This document shows positions 24,099-32,606 of a stretch of 64,000 nucleotides of DNA, piece by piece. The notes under the pieces were generated by a model. The model was not told the origin of the DNA, did no database searches, and was given only the letters and a program-made list of their open reading frames with translations. Every line of letters begins with the position of its first letter. Position 1 is the stretch's first letter. The stretch is from Bradyrhizobium sp. (GTDB taxonomy: Bacteria; Pseudomonadota; Alphaproteobacteria; Rhizobiales; Xanthobacteraceae), in assembly GCF_016219575.1 (NCBI RefSeq), contig NZ_JACRMG010000009.1, forward strand, positions 558,001 through 622,000, in the 5' to 3' direction. A program made the position numbers and the translations under genes.

Positions 24099-26366
24099 TC
24101 AGCTCCCCAGCGCCTGCCGCACCATCTGCGCCAGCGGGGCCTTGCGATACGGCTTTTGCAGCAGCAGCACGCCGGGATCGAGGCGGCCGTGATGCATGAT
24201 GGTGTTGTCGGTATAGCCTGACGTGTAGAGCACCTTCATGCCGGGCCGGATCTTCTCTGCTTCCTCGGCGAGCTGGCGGCCGCTCATGCCGCCGGGCATG
24301 ACGACGTCGGTGAACAGCAGGTCGAAGGGCTCGCCGTTCTTCAGGCGGGTGAGCGCCGACGGGCCATCAGCGGCGGCAACCGCATGGTAGCCGAGCCCCG
24401 TCAGTTGCGCGGTGACGAAGTTGCGCACCAGCGCGTCGTCCTCGACCACCAATATCGTCTCGCGGCCGCCGGCCGCCGGCTCGACGCGGCTCGCCGCTTT
24501 CTCCACCGCGCCTTCCGCCGGCGGCAGATAGAGGCGGATGGTGGTGCCGGCGCCTTCCTCGCTGTCGATGCGGATATGGCCGCCCGATTGCGTGACGAAG
24601 CCGTAGACCATCGACAGCCCCAGGCCCGACCCCTTGCCGACCTCCTTGGTCGTGAAGAACGGTTCGAACACCCTGTCGCGCACATGCGCCGGCATGCCGG
24701 TGCCGGTGTCGCCGACCGCGATCATGACGTAGCGGGGAGGGCCGGCGGCGGCGGGAGAGTCGAGGCCGCTCTCTGCATGCGTGACCATCCGCGTCTCCAG
24801 CGTCAGCTTGCCGCCCGATGGCATGGCGTCGCGCGCGTTGATCGCCATGTTGAGCACGGAATTGGCGAGTTGCGAGGCGTCGAGATAGGCCGCCGGCAGG
24901 TTCGGATCCAGCACGGTGACGATCTCGATCTGCTCGCCGAGCGTCGGCCGCATCAGTTTGGCGACGTCGGCGATGGCCGCATTGACGTCGATGTTGCGCG
25001 GATGCAGTTGCTGGCGCCGTGCGAAGGCCAGCAGATGCTCGATCAGCTCGGTGCAGCGCTGCGCCGCCTGGTCGATCAGGGCGGCGGTGGCCTGCAATTC
25101 GGGCTGGTCGCGCAGCCCCGCCGCCAGCGTTTCGGTGGTGCCGGTGATGACGGTGAGCATGTTGTTGAAGTCGTGGGCGACGCCGCCGGTGAGTTTGCCG
25201 ATGGCTTCCAGTTTCTGCGCCTGCTGCAGCTTGCGCTCGGTTTCGCGCGAGGCGGTGATGTCGTGATAGACCAGCGCCGCGCCGCTGATCGCGCCCGACG
25301 CATCGCGCAGGGGCCTGCCGCTGACGACGAGATGAGGCTCGCTGCCATCGGGACGGCGCACGACGAACTCCATGTCGTCGCAGTCCTCGCCGCGCAAGGC
25401 ACGCGCGGCGGCCAGCTCCGAGTCCGGAAAGGGCGTTACGCCATCGGGCCGGAAGATCGCGCTCGCCAGTGCGCGGAGCTGGTGGACATTCATGCCGGGG
25501 CGATAGCGCAGCATCTGCTCGGCGGCCGGGTTCGACAGCAGCACCTCGCCGTGGCGGTCGATCACCAGCACCGCCTCGGCCATGCTGCGGAAGGTGCTTT
25601 GCATGACCGACGACGAGCGCTGCAATTCCGCGTGCGCGGCGACCAGATGCGCGGTGCGCTCGGCGACCGCTGCCTCGAGCGACTCGTTGGTGGCGCGGGT
25701 GGCGTCAAGCGATTCCGCAAGCTCGCGGCGTGAGCGGGCGGCCTCGCGGATCAGGAGGCCGGCCAGCAGCAGGATCAGCGCCACGCCGCAGAGGTCGACG
25801 GCCAGCAGGATGCGGCCGGTCATTCGAGACTCCGCCGATTCCCGCGCCAGCCGCGCCCGTTCCTGGGCCAGCGCCTTTTCGAAATTGGCGCCCATGGCCC
25901 GCGTGGTGCTGCGCCCTTCGGCTCTCTCGATCACCGCGGCAATTCCGGCGGCATCGCCAGCCGCCTTCAGCCGGATCAAATCCGCGCTGATGGCAATCCG
26001 CCGCTCGACGATCGGTTTCGTTTCCGCAAGAATCCGCGCCTGGTCCGGATCGGCCCTCGTGTTGTCGAGCAGGCCGGCAAAGGCGGGCGCGATGCCGTCG
26101 CTGGCTTCGCGGAACTCGCGTTCGAAAACCGGATCGCCCGACAGCACGAAGCCGCGTGCCGCGCTCTCGGCCCGCCGGATCAACAGCTGCAGCCCGGAAA
26201 TCTCCCGCAGCACGATCATGGAATGATCTACGGACGCCGCATCTCGCCGCGACTTGGCGTCGAGCCCGATCGATGTGCCGGTAATGACCAGGAGGATCGC
26301 TAGGCCGATTCCGAGGATGAACCGCTGCGACAGGATCGCCTTCTCATTTTTGCTGGGGATGCGCAT
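24099..26366 (-). CDS. CHASE3-PAS hybrid sensor histidine kinase
   Basis: 755 aa. TM1 (about 13-35), CHASE3 extracytoplasmic domain (about 40-175, with the RRAESAARGFVLSGD signature), TM2 (about 183-207), coiled coil, PAS domain (about 250-365), HisKA with H398 in GGVAHDFNN, HATPase_c (NARDAMPSGG, GTGMP, GLGLSMVYGF), and a C-terminal receiver with phospho-acceptor D687 in FTDVVMPGG. The HDFNN type belongs to the rhizobial four-domain kinases. Its start overlaps the 3' end of the receiver gene by 23 bp, so the two are co-translated and probably act in one pathway. The stimulus is unknown. Confidence 0.93.
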   Translation of the reverse strand: MRIPSKNEKAILSQRFILGIGLAILLVITGTSIGLDAKSRRDAASVDHSMIVLREISGLQLLIRRAESAARGFVLSGDPVFEREFREASDGIAPAFAGLLDNTRADPDQARILAETKPIVERRIAISADLIRLKAAGDAAGIAAVIERAEGRSTTRAMGANFEKALAQERARLARESAESRMTGRILLAVDLCGVALILLLAGLLIREAARSRRELAESLDATRATNESLEAAVAERTAHLVAAHAELQRSSSVMQSTFRSMAEAVLVIDRHGEVLLSNPAAEQMLRYRPGMNVHQLRALASAIFRPDGVTPFPDSELAAARALRGEDCDDMEFVVRRPDGSEPHLVVSGRPLRDASGAISGAALVYHDITASRETERKLQQAQKLEAIGKLTGGVAHDFNNMLTVITGTTETLAAGLRDQPELQATAALIDQAAQRCTELIEHLLAFARRQQLHPRNIDVNAAIADVAKLMRPTLGEQIEIVTVLDPNLPAAYLDASQLANSVLNMAINARDAMPSGGKLTLETRMVTHAESGLDSPAAAGPPRYVMIAVGDTGTGMPAHVRDRVFEPFFTTKEVGKGSGLGLSMVYGFVTQSGGHIRIDSEEGAGTTIRLYLPPAEGAVEKAASRVEPAAGGRETILVVEDDALVRNFVTAQLTGLGYHAVAAADGPSALTRLKNGEPFDLLFTDVVMPGGMSGRQLAEEAEKIRPGMKVLYTSGYTDNTIMHHGRLDPGVLLLQKPYRKAPLAQMVRQALGS

Positions 26367-26754
26367 TCACCATCGGCTTTGAGAGGCAGTCGTTGACGGC
26401 AGCCAGCAGCGCCTTCGGCGTGAAGGGCTTGCGCAGGCAGCATGTCGCGCCGAGTTCCAGCGTCATGCGCAGGAAATCGGGGGAGGAGCTGTCGGCGCTG
26501 GCGAAGGCGTAGCCGGACATCGCGATCAAGGGAATGGCGGGCGCGCGCTCGTGGAACATGCGGATCGATTCGAAGCCGCGCATGTGCGGCATGAAGATGT
26601 CGACGATCATGACGTCGAACGTGCCGGATGCGAGTTCGCGCATTCCCGCCTCACCGCCGTCGGCAACGGTGACTTGCATGCCCTGCCGTTGCAGGCAGAC
26701 CTCGATGGCCATCGAGACCATCGGATCGTCATCGACCACCAGAACGTGTGGCAA
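26344..26754 (-). CDS. Single-domain response regulator (receiver only)
   Basis: 136 aa. TTG start with GAAGGA eight bases upstream. Acidic pocket DDD (8-10), D52 in IVDIFMPHM, S80 and K109 in CLRKPF give a complete receiver with no output domain. It overlaps the hybrid kinase gene by 23 bp. As in CheY-like or Spo0F-like proteins it may shuttle phosphate to or from the kinase. The rare start may lower its translation relative to the kinase. Confidence 0.9.
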   Translation of the reverse strand: MPHVLVVDDDPMVSMAIEVCLQRQGMQVTVADGGEAGMRELASGTFDVMIVDIFMPHMRGFESIRMFHERAPAIPLIAMSGYAFASADSSSPDFLRMTLELGATCCLRKPFTPKALLAAVNDCLSKPMVNAHPQQK

Positions 26755-26980
26755 TAAGGCGTCCTTCGGAACGAGCTCAACTGCGCGAAGACTCCGCTAA
26801 AGTCCTTGCTGGACCAGCTTGGACCACGAATCACATTTTTCAACCGAAAAAAGTTGAGGCAAGTTAGATCGCGATGTCTGCACGATGGGGTGCATTGGCT
26901 GTTTGCGGCGCAGCGATTTCACTGTAGCCATGCATGTCGCGAAACTACTCCAGCGCTTCCATCCGGAATCCCTGCCACCC

Positions 26981-27880
26981 ATGAGTGTTGTTCCAAGAAC
27001 GAGCCGCGTCCGCCTTTCGGCGCTTGGCCTCGTGCTGCTCGCGGTGACCTCGGTCGGCTGGGGCCTCAACTTTCCGATCATGAAGTATCTGCTGTCGGAA
27101 TGGCCGCCGCTGTCCTCGCGCGGGCTGAGCGGCATGGTCGGCGCGGCTGCGCTGGCGCTGGTCGCCGTGGTGCAGCGTCAGCGGCTGCTGGTCCCGCGCA
27201 GGATGCGGTTGCGGCTGGTGCTGGTATCGCTGCTCACGATCAGCTCCTGGGTCGCCTTCATGGGGCTGGCGCTGGTGTGGCTCGATGCGCGCGAGGCCGC
27301 GGTGCTCGCGATCTCGATTCCCGTGTGGGTGGCGCTGCTGGCGTGGCCGGTTCTCGGGGAACGGCTGTCGCCGGTTCGTGCCGCGGCGCTGACGGTGGCG
27401 CTCGGCGGCATCTTCATCCTGATTGGCGGCAACAGCATCGACGCCAGCATTGGAAAGCTGCCGGGACTGCTGATGGCGCTCGCCGGCGCGATCTGCGTCG
27501 GGCTCGGTACCGTGCTGACCAAGCATTTTCCGCTGGAGATGCCGCCGACGTCGCTCGCGGCATGGCAGATCGGCATCGGATGCCTGCCGGTGGCGATCAT
27601 CGGACTCCTGCTCGAACAGCCGAATCCTGCCGCGCTGTCGGCGACCGGCTGGGCGTCGTTGGTCTACCTGACGCTGATCCAGTTCTGCCTGTGCTACGTT
27701 TGCTGGTTCGCCGCCCTCGAACGCCTGCCGGCGGCCACCGCCTCGATCGGCACCTTGCTCGTCCCTGTGGTCGGCGTGCTCTCGGCTGCCGCGATTCTGC
27801 ACGAGCCGTTCGGCATGCGCGAGTTCATCGCGCTGGCCGTCGCGCTCGGTGGCGTCGCACTGGCGCTGCGGGCCCAATAG
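26981..27880 (+). CDS. EamA/DMT-superfamily membrane transporter
   Basis: 299 aa from MSVVPRTSRVRLSALGLVLL; earlier in-frame ATGs (26930, 26885) have no better ribosome-binding site. Ten membrane helices in two EamA halves. It closely follows 20052-20948 in sequence (VGWGLNFPIMKYLLSEWPPL against VGWGFNWPVTKYLLGELPPL), so the two are paralogues in the same neighbourhood. Probable exporter of a small metabolite. Head-to-head with the receiver gene, so the 26755-26980 gap must hold both promoters. Confidence 0.85.
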   Translation: MSVVPRTSRVRLSALGLVLLAVTSVGWGLNFPIMKYLLSEWPPLSSRGLSGMVGAAALALVAVVQRQRLLVPRRMRLRLVLVSLLTISSWVAFMGLALVWLDAREAAVLAISIPVWVALLAWPVLGERLSPVRAAALTVALGGIFILIGGNSIDASIGKLPGLLMALAGAICVGLGTVLTKHFPLEMPPTSLAAWQIGIGCLPVAIIGLLLEQPNPAALSATGWASLVYLTLIQFCLCYVCWFAALERLPAATASIGTLLVPVVGVLSAAAILHEPFGMREFIALAVALGGVALALRAQ

Positions 27881-27931
27881 AAAGAGCGGCGCATCGAAAC
27901 GCGCCGCTCCAGCCTGCTTCGAAATCAGGCC

Positions 27932-28519
27932 CTACGGGCAGGGATAGCGCTGGCCGTCATAGCCGAGAAAGGTGCCTGAGGCCGGGTCATAGGACCGGTA
28001 ACGCTGCCTGCAATAGGCCACGTCGTCACCGCCCGGCGCCACGGCGACCGCGCTGTCGTCATAATTGCCGTCGTCGTAGTAGCTGTAACCGTTGCCATAG
28101 TAGTAGGGGTCGCCGTAGTAGGCGTAGCTGTTTGCCGCGAGAGCGCCGCCGACCAGGGCCCCGGCGGCCACGCCGGGCCAAAAGCCTCCGTGCGGACGGT
28201 GACGCCAGCCGCCGTTCCAGCTGCCGGCATAACGGTGACCGGCGGCTGCACCGGCAAAGCGCGCGGCCGGTGCCGCAGCGATGGGTGGACGGGCAAACCC
28301 GGCGCCGCCCGAAAATCGCGGAGCGCCGCCGATGGCGCCTGCGCGGAAGCCTCCGCCGCCACCGCCGACATGCATGCCGCCGCCGCCGCCGCCGAAGCTG
28401 CGCATACCGCCGCCACCGCCAAATCCGCCACGTCCAGCAGCATGGCTTTCGACCGGCGCGGCCATCGGCAACACCAGCGCCAGCGCCGCAACCGCACTCA
28501 TCACTTTCAGATTGATCAT
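27932..28519 (-). CDS. Exported Gly-rich BA14K-like protein
   Basis: 195 aa. Start MINLKVMSAVAALALVLPMA has GGAGATGGAG upstream; upstream in-frame codons are not used. A signal peptide (to about residue 27, HAAG) is followed by a Gly/Ala/Arg-rich region with GGGGG runs and His-Gly pairs, a Tyr-rich segment, and the C-terminal signature YCRQRYRSYDPASGTFLGYD followed by GQRYPCP, typical of the BA14K family (a Brucella lectin-like immunoreactive protein). Likely envelope-associated. Carbohydrate binding is known for BA14K itself, not shown here. Confidence 0.85.
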   Translation of the reverse strand: MINLKVMSAVAALALVLPMAAPVESHAAGRGGFGGGGGMRSFGGGGGGMHVGGGGGGFRAGAIGGAPRFSGGAGFARPPIAAAPAARFAGAAAGHRYAGSWNGGWRHRPHGGFWPGVAAGALVGGALAANSYAYYGDPYYYGNGYSYYDDGNYDDSAVAVAPGGDDVAYCRQRYRSYDPASGTFLGYDGQRYPCP

Positions 28520-28770
28520 TTTCGGCTCCATCTCCGGGATACAGGCCAACCCCTGACGAGGGGAGACGTTCCCGAGCCCCGCACCATTCGTGCGTGATCG
28601 CGAACCTGTCAGAACGCAACTGTATGGGCGATGAACGGATTGCGCTGATTCTGCGGCATTTCGCGCCGATTGATGCCTGAACAAGCGGTAATGTGCCGGG
28701 TCTGCGGCTGGACAATTCAGCCTGCCGATGGCATCAGGGCGAGACCTCTTCGAACGGCGGCCCGGATCGG

Positions 28771-29181
28771 ATGAAACAGTTTTTGCTGAAATGCTTCACC
28801 TGGTGGAGCAGCCAGACCTTTGGCACGCAGCTCTGGACCTGGCGGTTCGGCGAGCTGGTGGGCCAGGACGATCAGGGCAACCGCTACTACCGTACCCGTG
28901 GCGGCGCGATCGACCCGACGCTCGGTTTCGAGCGGCGCTGGGTGATCTACAACGGCTACGCCGAGGCTTCGCGCATTCCGCCGGAATGGCACGGCTGGAT
29001 GCATCACACCGTCGATGTGCCGCCGACGCAGGAAAACTACGCCGCCCGCGAATGGCAGAAGCCGCACGTGCCGAACATGACCGGCACCGCGCAGGCCTAT
29101 CGCCCCTCCGGCTCCACGCTCACCTCCGGCCGCCGGCCTGCTGCTACCGGCGACTACCAGCCCTGGACGCCGGGAAGCTGA
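28771..29181 (+). CDS. NADH:ubiquinone oxidoreductase subunit NDUFA12 homologue
   Basis: 136 aa. Start MKQFLLKCFTWWSSQTFGTQ after a GGATCGGATG context. The family signature is present: GELVGQDDQGNRYYRTRGG, RRWVIYNGYAEASRIPPEWH and GWMHHTVDVPP. The protein is the alphaproteobacterial form of the accessory complex I subunit B17.2, peripheral on the inner-membrane side, helping assembly or stability. The other nuo genes are not here; a lone NDUFA12 gene next to DUF2155/aat is usual in this group. Confidence 0.93.
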   Translation: MKQFLLKCFTWWSSQTFGTQLWTWRFGELVGQDDQGNRYYRTRGGAIDPTLGFERRWVIYNGYAEASRIPPEWHGWMHHTVDVPPTQENYAAREWQKPHVPNMTGTAQAYRPSGSTLTSGRRPAATGDYQPWTPGS

Positions 29182-29235
29182 TCTGACCTTTATTTGAGCG
29201 ACGGGCCCGGCCGCGACTCTTGCGCGCCACGATAG

Positions 29236-29247
29236 GTGTATCTACAC
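29236..29247. promoter_or_regulatory. Probable MarR operator 1
   Basis: GTGTATCTACAC, seven bases before the marR ATG and overlapping its ribosome-binding region, shares GTGTAnnTACAC and the flank ATAGGTGTA with operator 2. It is placed to let the regulator repress itself. Confidence 0.65.
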
Positions 29248-29254
29248 TTATTTC

Positions 29255-29698
29255 ATGGCCAGAACCGGCGAACCCGACACGACAGATTACATGGCCACCG
29301 CCGGCTGCTTCTGCATGACCTCGAGGGAGGCTGCGCGCAAGATCACGCGGCTCTACGATTCCCGGATGCAGGAATCGGGAGTTCGGATCACCCAGTTCAC
29401 CATCCTGTCGCAGCTGATGCTGCGCGGCGAAATGCCGATCGGCAAGCTTGCCGGGCTCCTGGGGATGGAGCGCACGACGCTGACGCGCAATCTGGCGCCG
29501 TTGGAAGAGCAGAAATGGATCACGGTGCGATCCGGTGACGATCCGCGCGCGCGCCTGATCGCGATCACCGCGCCGGGCAGGGCGGCGGTGCGGCGCGCTT
29601 TTCCCTATTGGTCGAGCGCGCAAGCCCAGGTCGGAAAGCTGCTCGGCAGCGAGGGCCAGGCGGCCTTGAAGCTCTTGGGTTCCAGGAATTTGGGATGA
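29255..29698 (+). CDS. MarR-family transcriptional regulator
   Basis: 147 aa. Residues 25-45 form the dimerising helix; the winged helix-turn-helix spans about 48-110 (LMLRGEMPIGKLAGLLGMER, TTLTRNLAPLEEQKWI and the wing GDDPRARLIAITAPG). Two Cys near the start (GCFCMTS) could make it redox-responsive. Flanked by matching 12-bp palindromes, one before its own ATG and one before the membrane-protein gene that follows 66 bp later, so it very probably represses both. The ligand is unknown. Confidence 0.9.
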   Translation: MARTGEPDTTDYMATAGCFCMTSREAARKITRLYDSRMQESGVRITQFTILSQLMLRGEMPIGKLAGLLGMERTTLTRNLAPLEEQKWITVRSGDDPRARLIAITAPGRAAVRRAFPYWSSAQAQVGKLLGSEGQAALKLLGSRNLG

Positions 29699-29739
29699 GG
29701 CAAACGCCATCGTCGGCAGACGCTCGTTCAGGCAAATAG

Positions 29740-29751
29740 GTGTAATTACAC
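29740..29751. promoter_or_regulatory. Probable MarR operator 2
   Basis: GTGTAATTACAC, a perfect 12-bp palindrome between the marR gene and 29765, in the context AATAGGTGTAATTACACGTA. Same core as operator 1. The downstream TAAGGAGATATC is the ribosome-binding site, so bound protein would block the promoter or initiation. Confidence 0.75.
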
Positions 29752-29764
29752 GTAAGGAGATATC

Positions 29765-30460
29765 ATGCTCGACTTCATCGGAACCATCGTCCTGGCCGCG
29801 GCGATCATCGTGAGCATCAATGCGCTCGCTGGCGCGATGCCGATCAGCACATCCCAACGTCTCGCCCTTTCGGTCGGCGCCGGTCTGTGGACGGGTCTTG
29901 CTGCCGCGCTTGCGGGCGCAAAGCTGTTCAGTGGAGCAAATCCGATCGGGCCGCCGATGATCGGTACGGTAATTGTGTTTCCGCTGGTCGCGACGGCCGC
30001 TGCCGCAGCGATCTCGCCGTCCGTGCGTGCTTTGCTGCAGGGAATGCCGATGCCCTTCCTGATCGGTCTGAACTTCTGGCGCGTAGCAGGAGGATTTTTC
30101 CTCCTCCTCGCGGCCGAGGGCAGGCTTGGCGGACCATTTCCGTACTCGGCGGGCTGGGGCGAGATCATTACCGGAGCGTTGGCTTTGCCAGTGGCCTGGC
30201 TTGCGTTGCGCGGGCAAGGCAGCGCGCTGGTCTGGACCTGGAATGCATTCGGCATGTTCGATCTTGTAGCCGCGGTTACGCTCGGAATTGTTTCCGCGAA
30301 CGGCTCGCCGCTGCAGATCATTCACGCCGGGCAAGGCTCGGAGGCGGTGCAGATGCTGCCATGGTCGCTGATTCCGACCGTGCTGGTGCCGATGTTCCTG
30401 ATCGTGCACGGCGTCATCTTCGCCCGCCTTGCGCGGGCGACTTTGCGGGCTGCAAGCTGA
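29765..30460 (+). CDS. Multi-pass membrane protein, MarR-controlled candidate
   Basis: 231 aa, strong ribosome-binding site TAAGGAGATATC. At least six hydrophobic helices (MLDFIGTIVLAAAIIVSINA, AGAGLWTGLAAALAG-like, VIVFPLVATAAAAAISP, FLIGLNFWRVAGGFFLLLAA, LPVAWLALRG, LVPMFLIVHGVIFARLAR). A conserved-looking NFWR motif after a membrane span is shared with small uncharacterised transporter-like proteins. It is the only gene after marR and carries operator 2, so it probably answers to the regulator's ligand. Function unknown. Confidence 0.7.
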   Translation: MLDFIGTIVLAAAIIVSINALAGAMPISTSQRLALSVGAGLWTGLAAALAGAKLFSGANPIGPPMIGTVIVFPLVATAAAAAISPSVRALLQGMPMPFLIGLNFWRVAGGFFLLLAAEGRLGGPFPYSAGWGEIITGALALPVAWLALRGQGSALVWTWNAFGMFDLVAAVTLGIVSANGSPLQIIHAGQGSEAVQMLPWSLIPTVLVPMFLIVHGVIFARLARATLRAAS

Positions 30461-30714
30461 ATCGTTGCTGCGCTGCAATTGCCTGTGAACAACGGTAACA
30501 GCGGGGACGCGCATCATCGCGCCGTTGCGCGACCGGCGTGAATGCGGCTCAATGGTCCCATCTTACGGAGGTGGGAAACCACCGCGTCGGATCGGGCTCC
30601 GGATCGCGACCGTCCCGATGAGCAGCGGCCCCCGAGTAGGACACGGCCGGGAGATAGGCCCCCGGTGCAGAGGTTCTGAAATCGCCCGCTAATGTGGGGC
30701 TATCGTGAGACAGG
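30461..30714. other. Intergenic interval, nothing recognised
   Basis: About 250 bp between the membrane protein gene and a terminator. No gene with a ribosome-binding site; a 60-codon minus frame here lacks coding character. Confidence 0.4.
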
Positions 30715-30760
30715 AAAGGCCGTCTGGGCAACCAGGCGGCCTTTTTCTTTTTCTTTTAGG
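30715..30760 (+). terminator. Rho-independent terminator
   Basis: AAAGGCCGTCTGG / CCAGGCGGCCTTT with a GCAA loop, followed by a pyrimidine/T-rich tail. Ends plus-strand transcription from the MarR-controlled gene before the convergent DJ-1 family gene. Confidence 0.85.
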
Positions 30761-30768
30761 TGTGCGGA

Positions 30769-31458
30769 TCAGGCGTGCTGCGCGAGCCGCTCGGCGGCGC
30801 GCCGATAATTCTCCATGCGGCGCTGTCGTGTCGGCGCCATCCGCTCCTGCAGCAGCGCGAGGATCTCCGCCGGCGCCGTCTCGGGCGAGCCCGCATTGAA
30901 CGGCGGGGCGGGGTTGTATTCGAGCCGGAGCTGAATCGCCTCTGCTGTCTTGCGGTCGACCATGATCGAAACCAGCGTCAGCGCGAAATCGATGCCGGCG
31001 GTGACGCCGCCGCCGGTGACGCGGTTGCGGTCGGTGCAGACGCGGCTGTTGGTCGGGATGGCGCCGAACGGCGCGAGCGCCTCCATCGCCGACCAGTGAG
31101 TGGTCGCGCGATAGCCCTTCAAGAGACCAGCGGCGCCGAGCACGAGCGAGCCCGTACATACCGAGGTAATGTATTTGGCGCCTTCCGCCTGTTTCTTCAG
31201 GAAGGCCAGCATCTCCTCGTCATTGACCATGTCGTCGGTGCCGACGCCGCCGGGCACGCAGATCACGTCGAGCTGCGGGCAGTCGGCGAAGCTGACGGTC
31301 GGCGTGATCGCCATCACCGAGTCGCTCGCGACCGGCTCGATGCGTTTCCAGATCAGGTGCACTTTCGCGCCGGGCACGCTGGAAAACACCTGCAGGGGAC
31401 CGGTGAAGTCGAGTTGGGTGACGCGCGGGAACAGCACAATTCCGATTTGAAGGGACAT
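30769..31458 (-). CDS. DJ-1/PfpI superfamily protein, isonitrile hydratase-like
   Basis: 229 aa from MSLQIGIVLFPRVTQLDFTG. The nucleophile-elbow Cys is C101 in SVCTGSLVLGAAGLL; followed by GYRATTHW and an Asp/Gly-rich VTGGGVTAGIDFALTLVSI, the pattern of the InhA (isonitrile hydratase) group. E16-like acidic residue is D17 in QLDFTGP. Longer than the single-domain DJ-1 by a C-terminal extension. Reaction unproven. Divergent from the GlxA-like regulator 100 bp away, which it resembles in its DJ-1 domain. Confidence 0.85.
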   Translation of the reverse strand: MSLQIGIVLFPRVTQLDFTGPLQVFSSVPGAKVHLIWKRIEPVASDSVMAITPTVSFADCPQLDVICVPGGVGTDDMVNDEEMLAFLKKQAEGAKYITSVCTGSLVLGAAGLLKGYRATTHWSAMEALAPFGAIPTNSRVCTDRNRVTGGGVTAGIDFALTLVSIMVDRKTAEAIQLRLEYNPAPPFNAGSPETAPAEILALLQERMAPTRQRRMENYRRAAERLAQHA

Positions 31459-31560
31459 CGTCGGCCTCCTGATTTCGCTTGACGGGGCGACCATCGCATG
31501 GTGCCCTTCTGTCCGAAATGGCATTTTTCCCTCATTTCAGGACATTGGCAGGATGGGGTC

Positions 31561-32499
31561 ATGATCGGCGTTCTGATCTTTCCGGACTTCCAGTTGCTCG
31601 ATGCGGCGGGCCCGATCTCCGTCTTCGAGATCGCCGCGCGCTTCGCCGGCGGCGTGCCGGCGATCCGTGCGATGGCGATCGAGCCCGGCGCGGTGCGCAG
31701 TTCCTCCGGCGTGGAAATGGTCGCGCGCAGCACGAGGCCTTCGGCCGCGATCACGACCCTGATCGTCGCGGGAGGCGAGGGCACCCGCGCCGCGGCGGCT
31801 TGTTCGAAGACGTTGTCGTTCGTGCGCGGCATGGCAAGGCGCGGCGTCCGCGTCGCCAGCGTCTGTTCCGGCGCCTATATCCTTGCCGAAGCCGGGCTGC
31901 TCGACGGCAAGCGCGCCACCACGCATTGGCAGCGCACGCGGCATTTTGTTGCGACCTATCCCTGGGTGAAGCTCGAGCCCGACCAGATCTTCGTGCGCGA
32001 CGGCGACGTCTGGACCTCGGCGGGCATCACCGCCGGCATCGATCTGTCGCTGGCGATGGTGGCGGAGGATTTCGGCGAGGAGGTCGCGCAGAAGACCGCG
32101 CGGCAGCTCGTGCTCTATCACCGGCGCTCCGGCGGGCAGTCGCAATTCTCCTCGCTGCTGGAACTGAAGGCGCCGACTGGGCGCTTTGCGCCGCTGCTCG
32201 CCTGGGCGCGCGAAAACCTCGACGCGCCGCTGACGGTGGAGGACATGGCCGAGCGCGCCGGCATGAGCGCGCGGCATTTTTCCCGCGCCTTCATCGCGGA
32301 AACCGGCACCACGCCGTCGAAGGCGGTGGAGAAGCTGCGCATCGAGGTCGCCAAGGCGCGGGTGCAGTCGTCGAGCGAGGCGATCGAGCGCGTCGCTGAG
32401 ACCACCGGCTTTCGCGATCCCGAACGGATGCGCCGCGCCTTCATCCGCGCCTTCGGCCAGCCGCCGCAATCGCTGCGGCGCGCGGCAAGGGCGGGGTAG
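31561..32499 (+). CDS. GlxA-family transcriptional regulator (DJ-1 + AraC domains)
   Basis: 312 aa. Start MIGVLIFPDFQLLDAAGPIS with AGGATGGGG upstream. N-terminal DJ-1-like domain with SVCSGAYILAEAGLLDGKRATTHW (Cys near residue 100), C-terminal AraC DNA-binding pair of helix-turn-helices (about 225-310: LTVEDMAERAGMSARHFSRA, FRDPERMRRAFIRAFGQPPQ). Such proteins sense small amines or metabolites. Being divergent from the isonitrile-hydratase-like gene, it likely regulates that promoter. Confidence 0.9.
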   Translation: MIGVLIFPDFQLLDAAGPISVFEIAARFAGGVPAIRAMAIEPGAVRSSSGVEMVARSTRPSAAITTLIVAGGEGTRAAAACSKTLSFVRGMARRGVRVASVCSGAYILAEAGLLDGKRATTHWQRTRHFVATYPWVKLEPDQIFVRDGDVWTSAGITAGIDLSLAMVAEDFGEEVAQKTARQLVLYHRRSGGQSQFSSLLELKAPTGRFAPLLAWARENLDAPLTVEDMAERAGMSARHFSRAFIAETGTTPSKAVEKLRIEVAKARVQSSSEAIERVAETTGFRDPERMRRAFIRAFGQPPQSLRRAARAG

Positions 32500-32606
32500 C
32501 GGCGACGTCTTGGATCAAGCCGCTCCACTGCGCAGACTGGGCGCACGTGGCGACCGAAGGCGGCGGATTTTGGAGCGGCTCAGCCGAACCGAATGATCAC
32601 CTTGGG

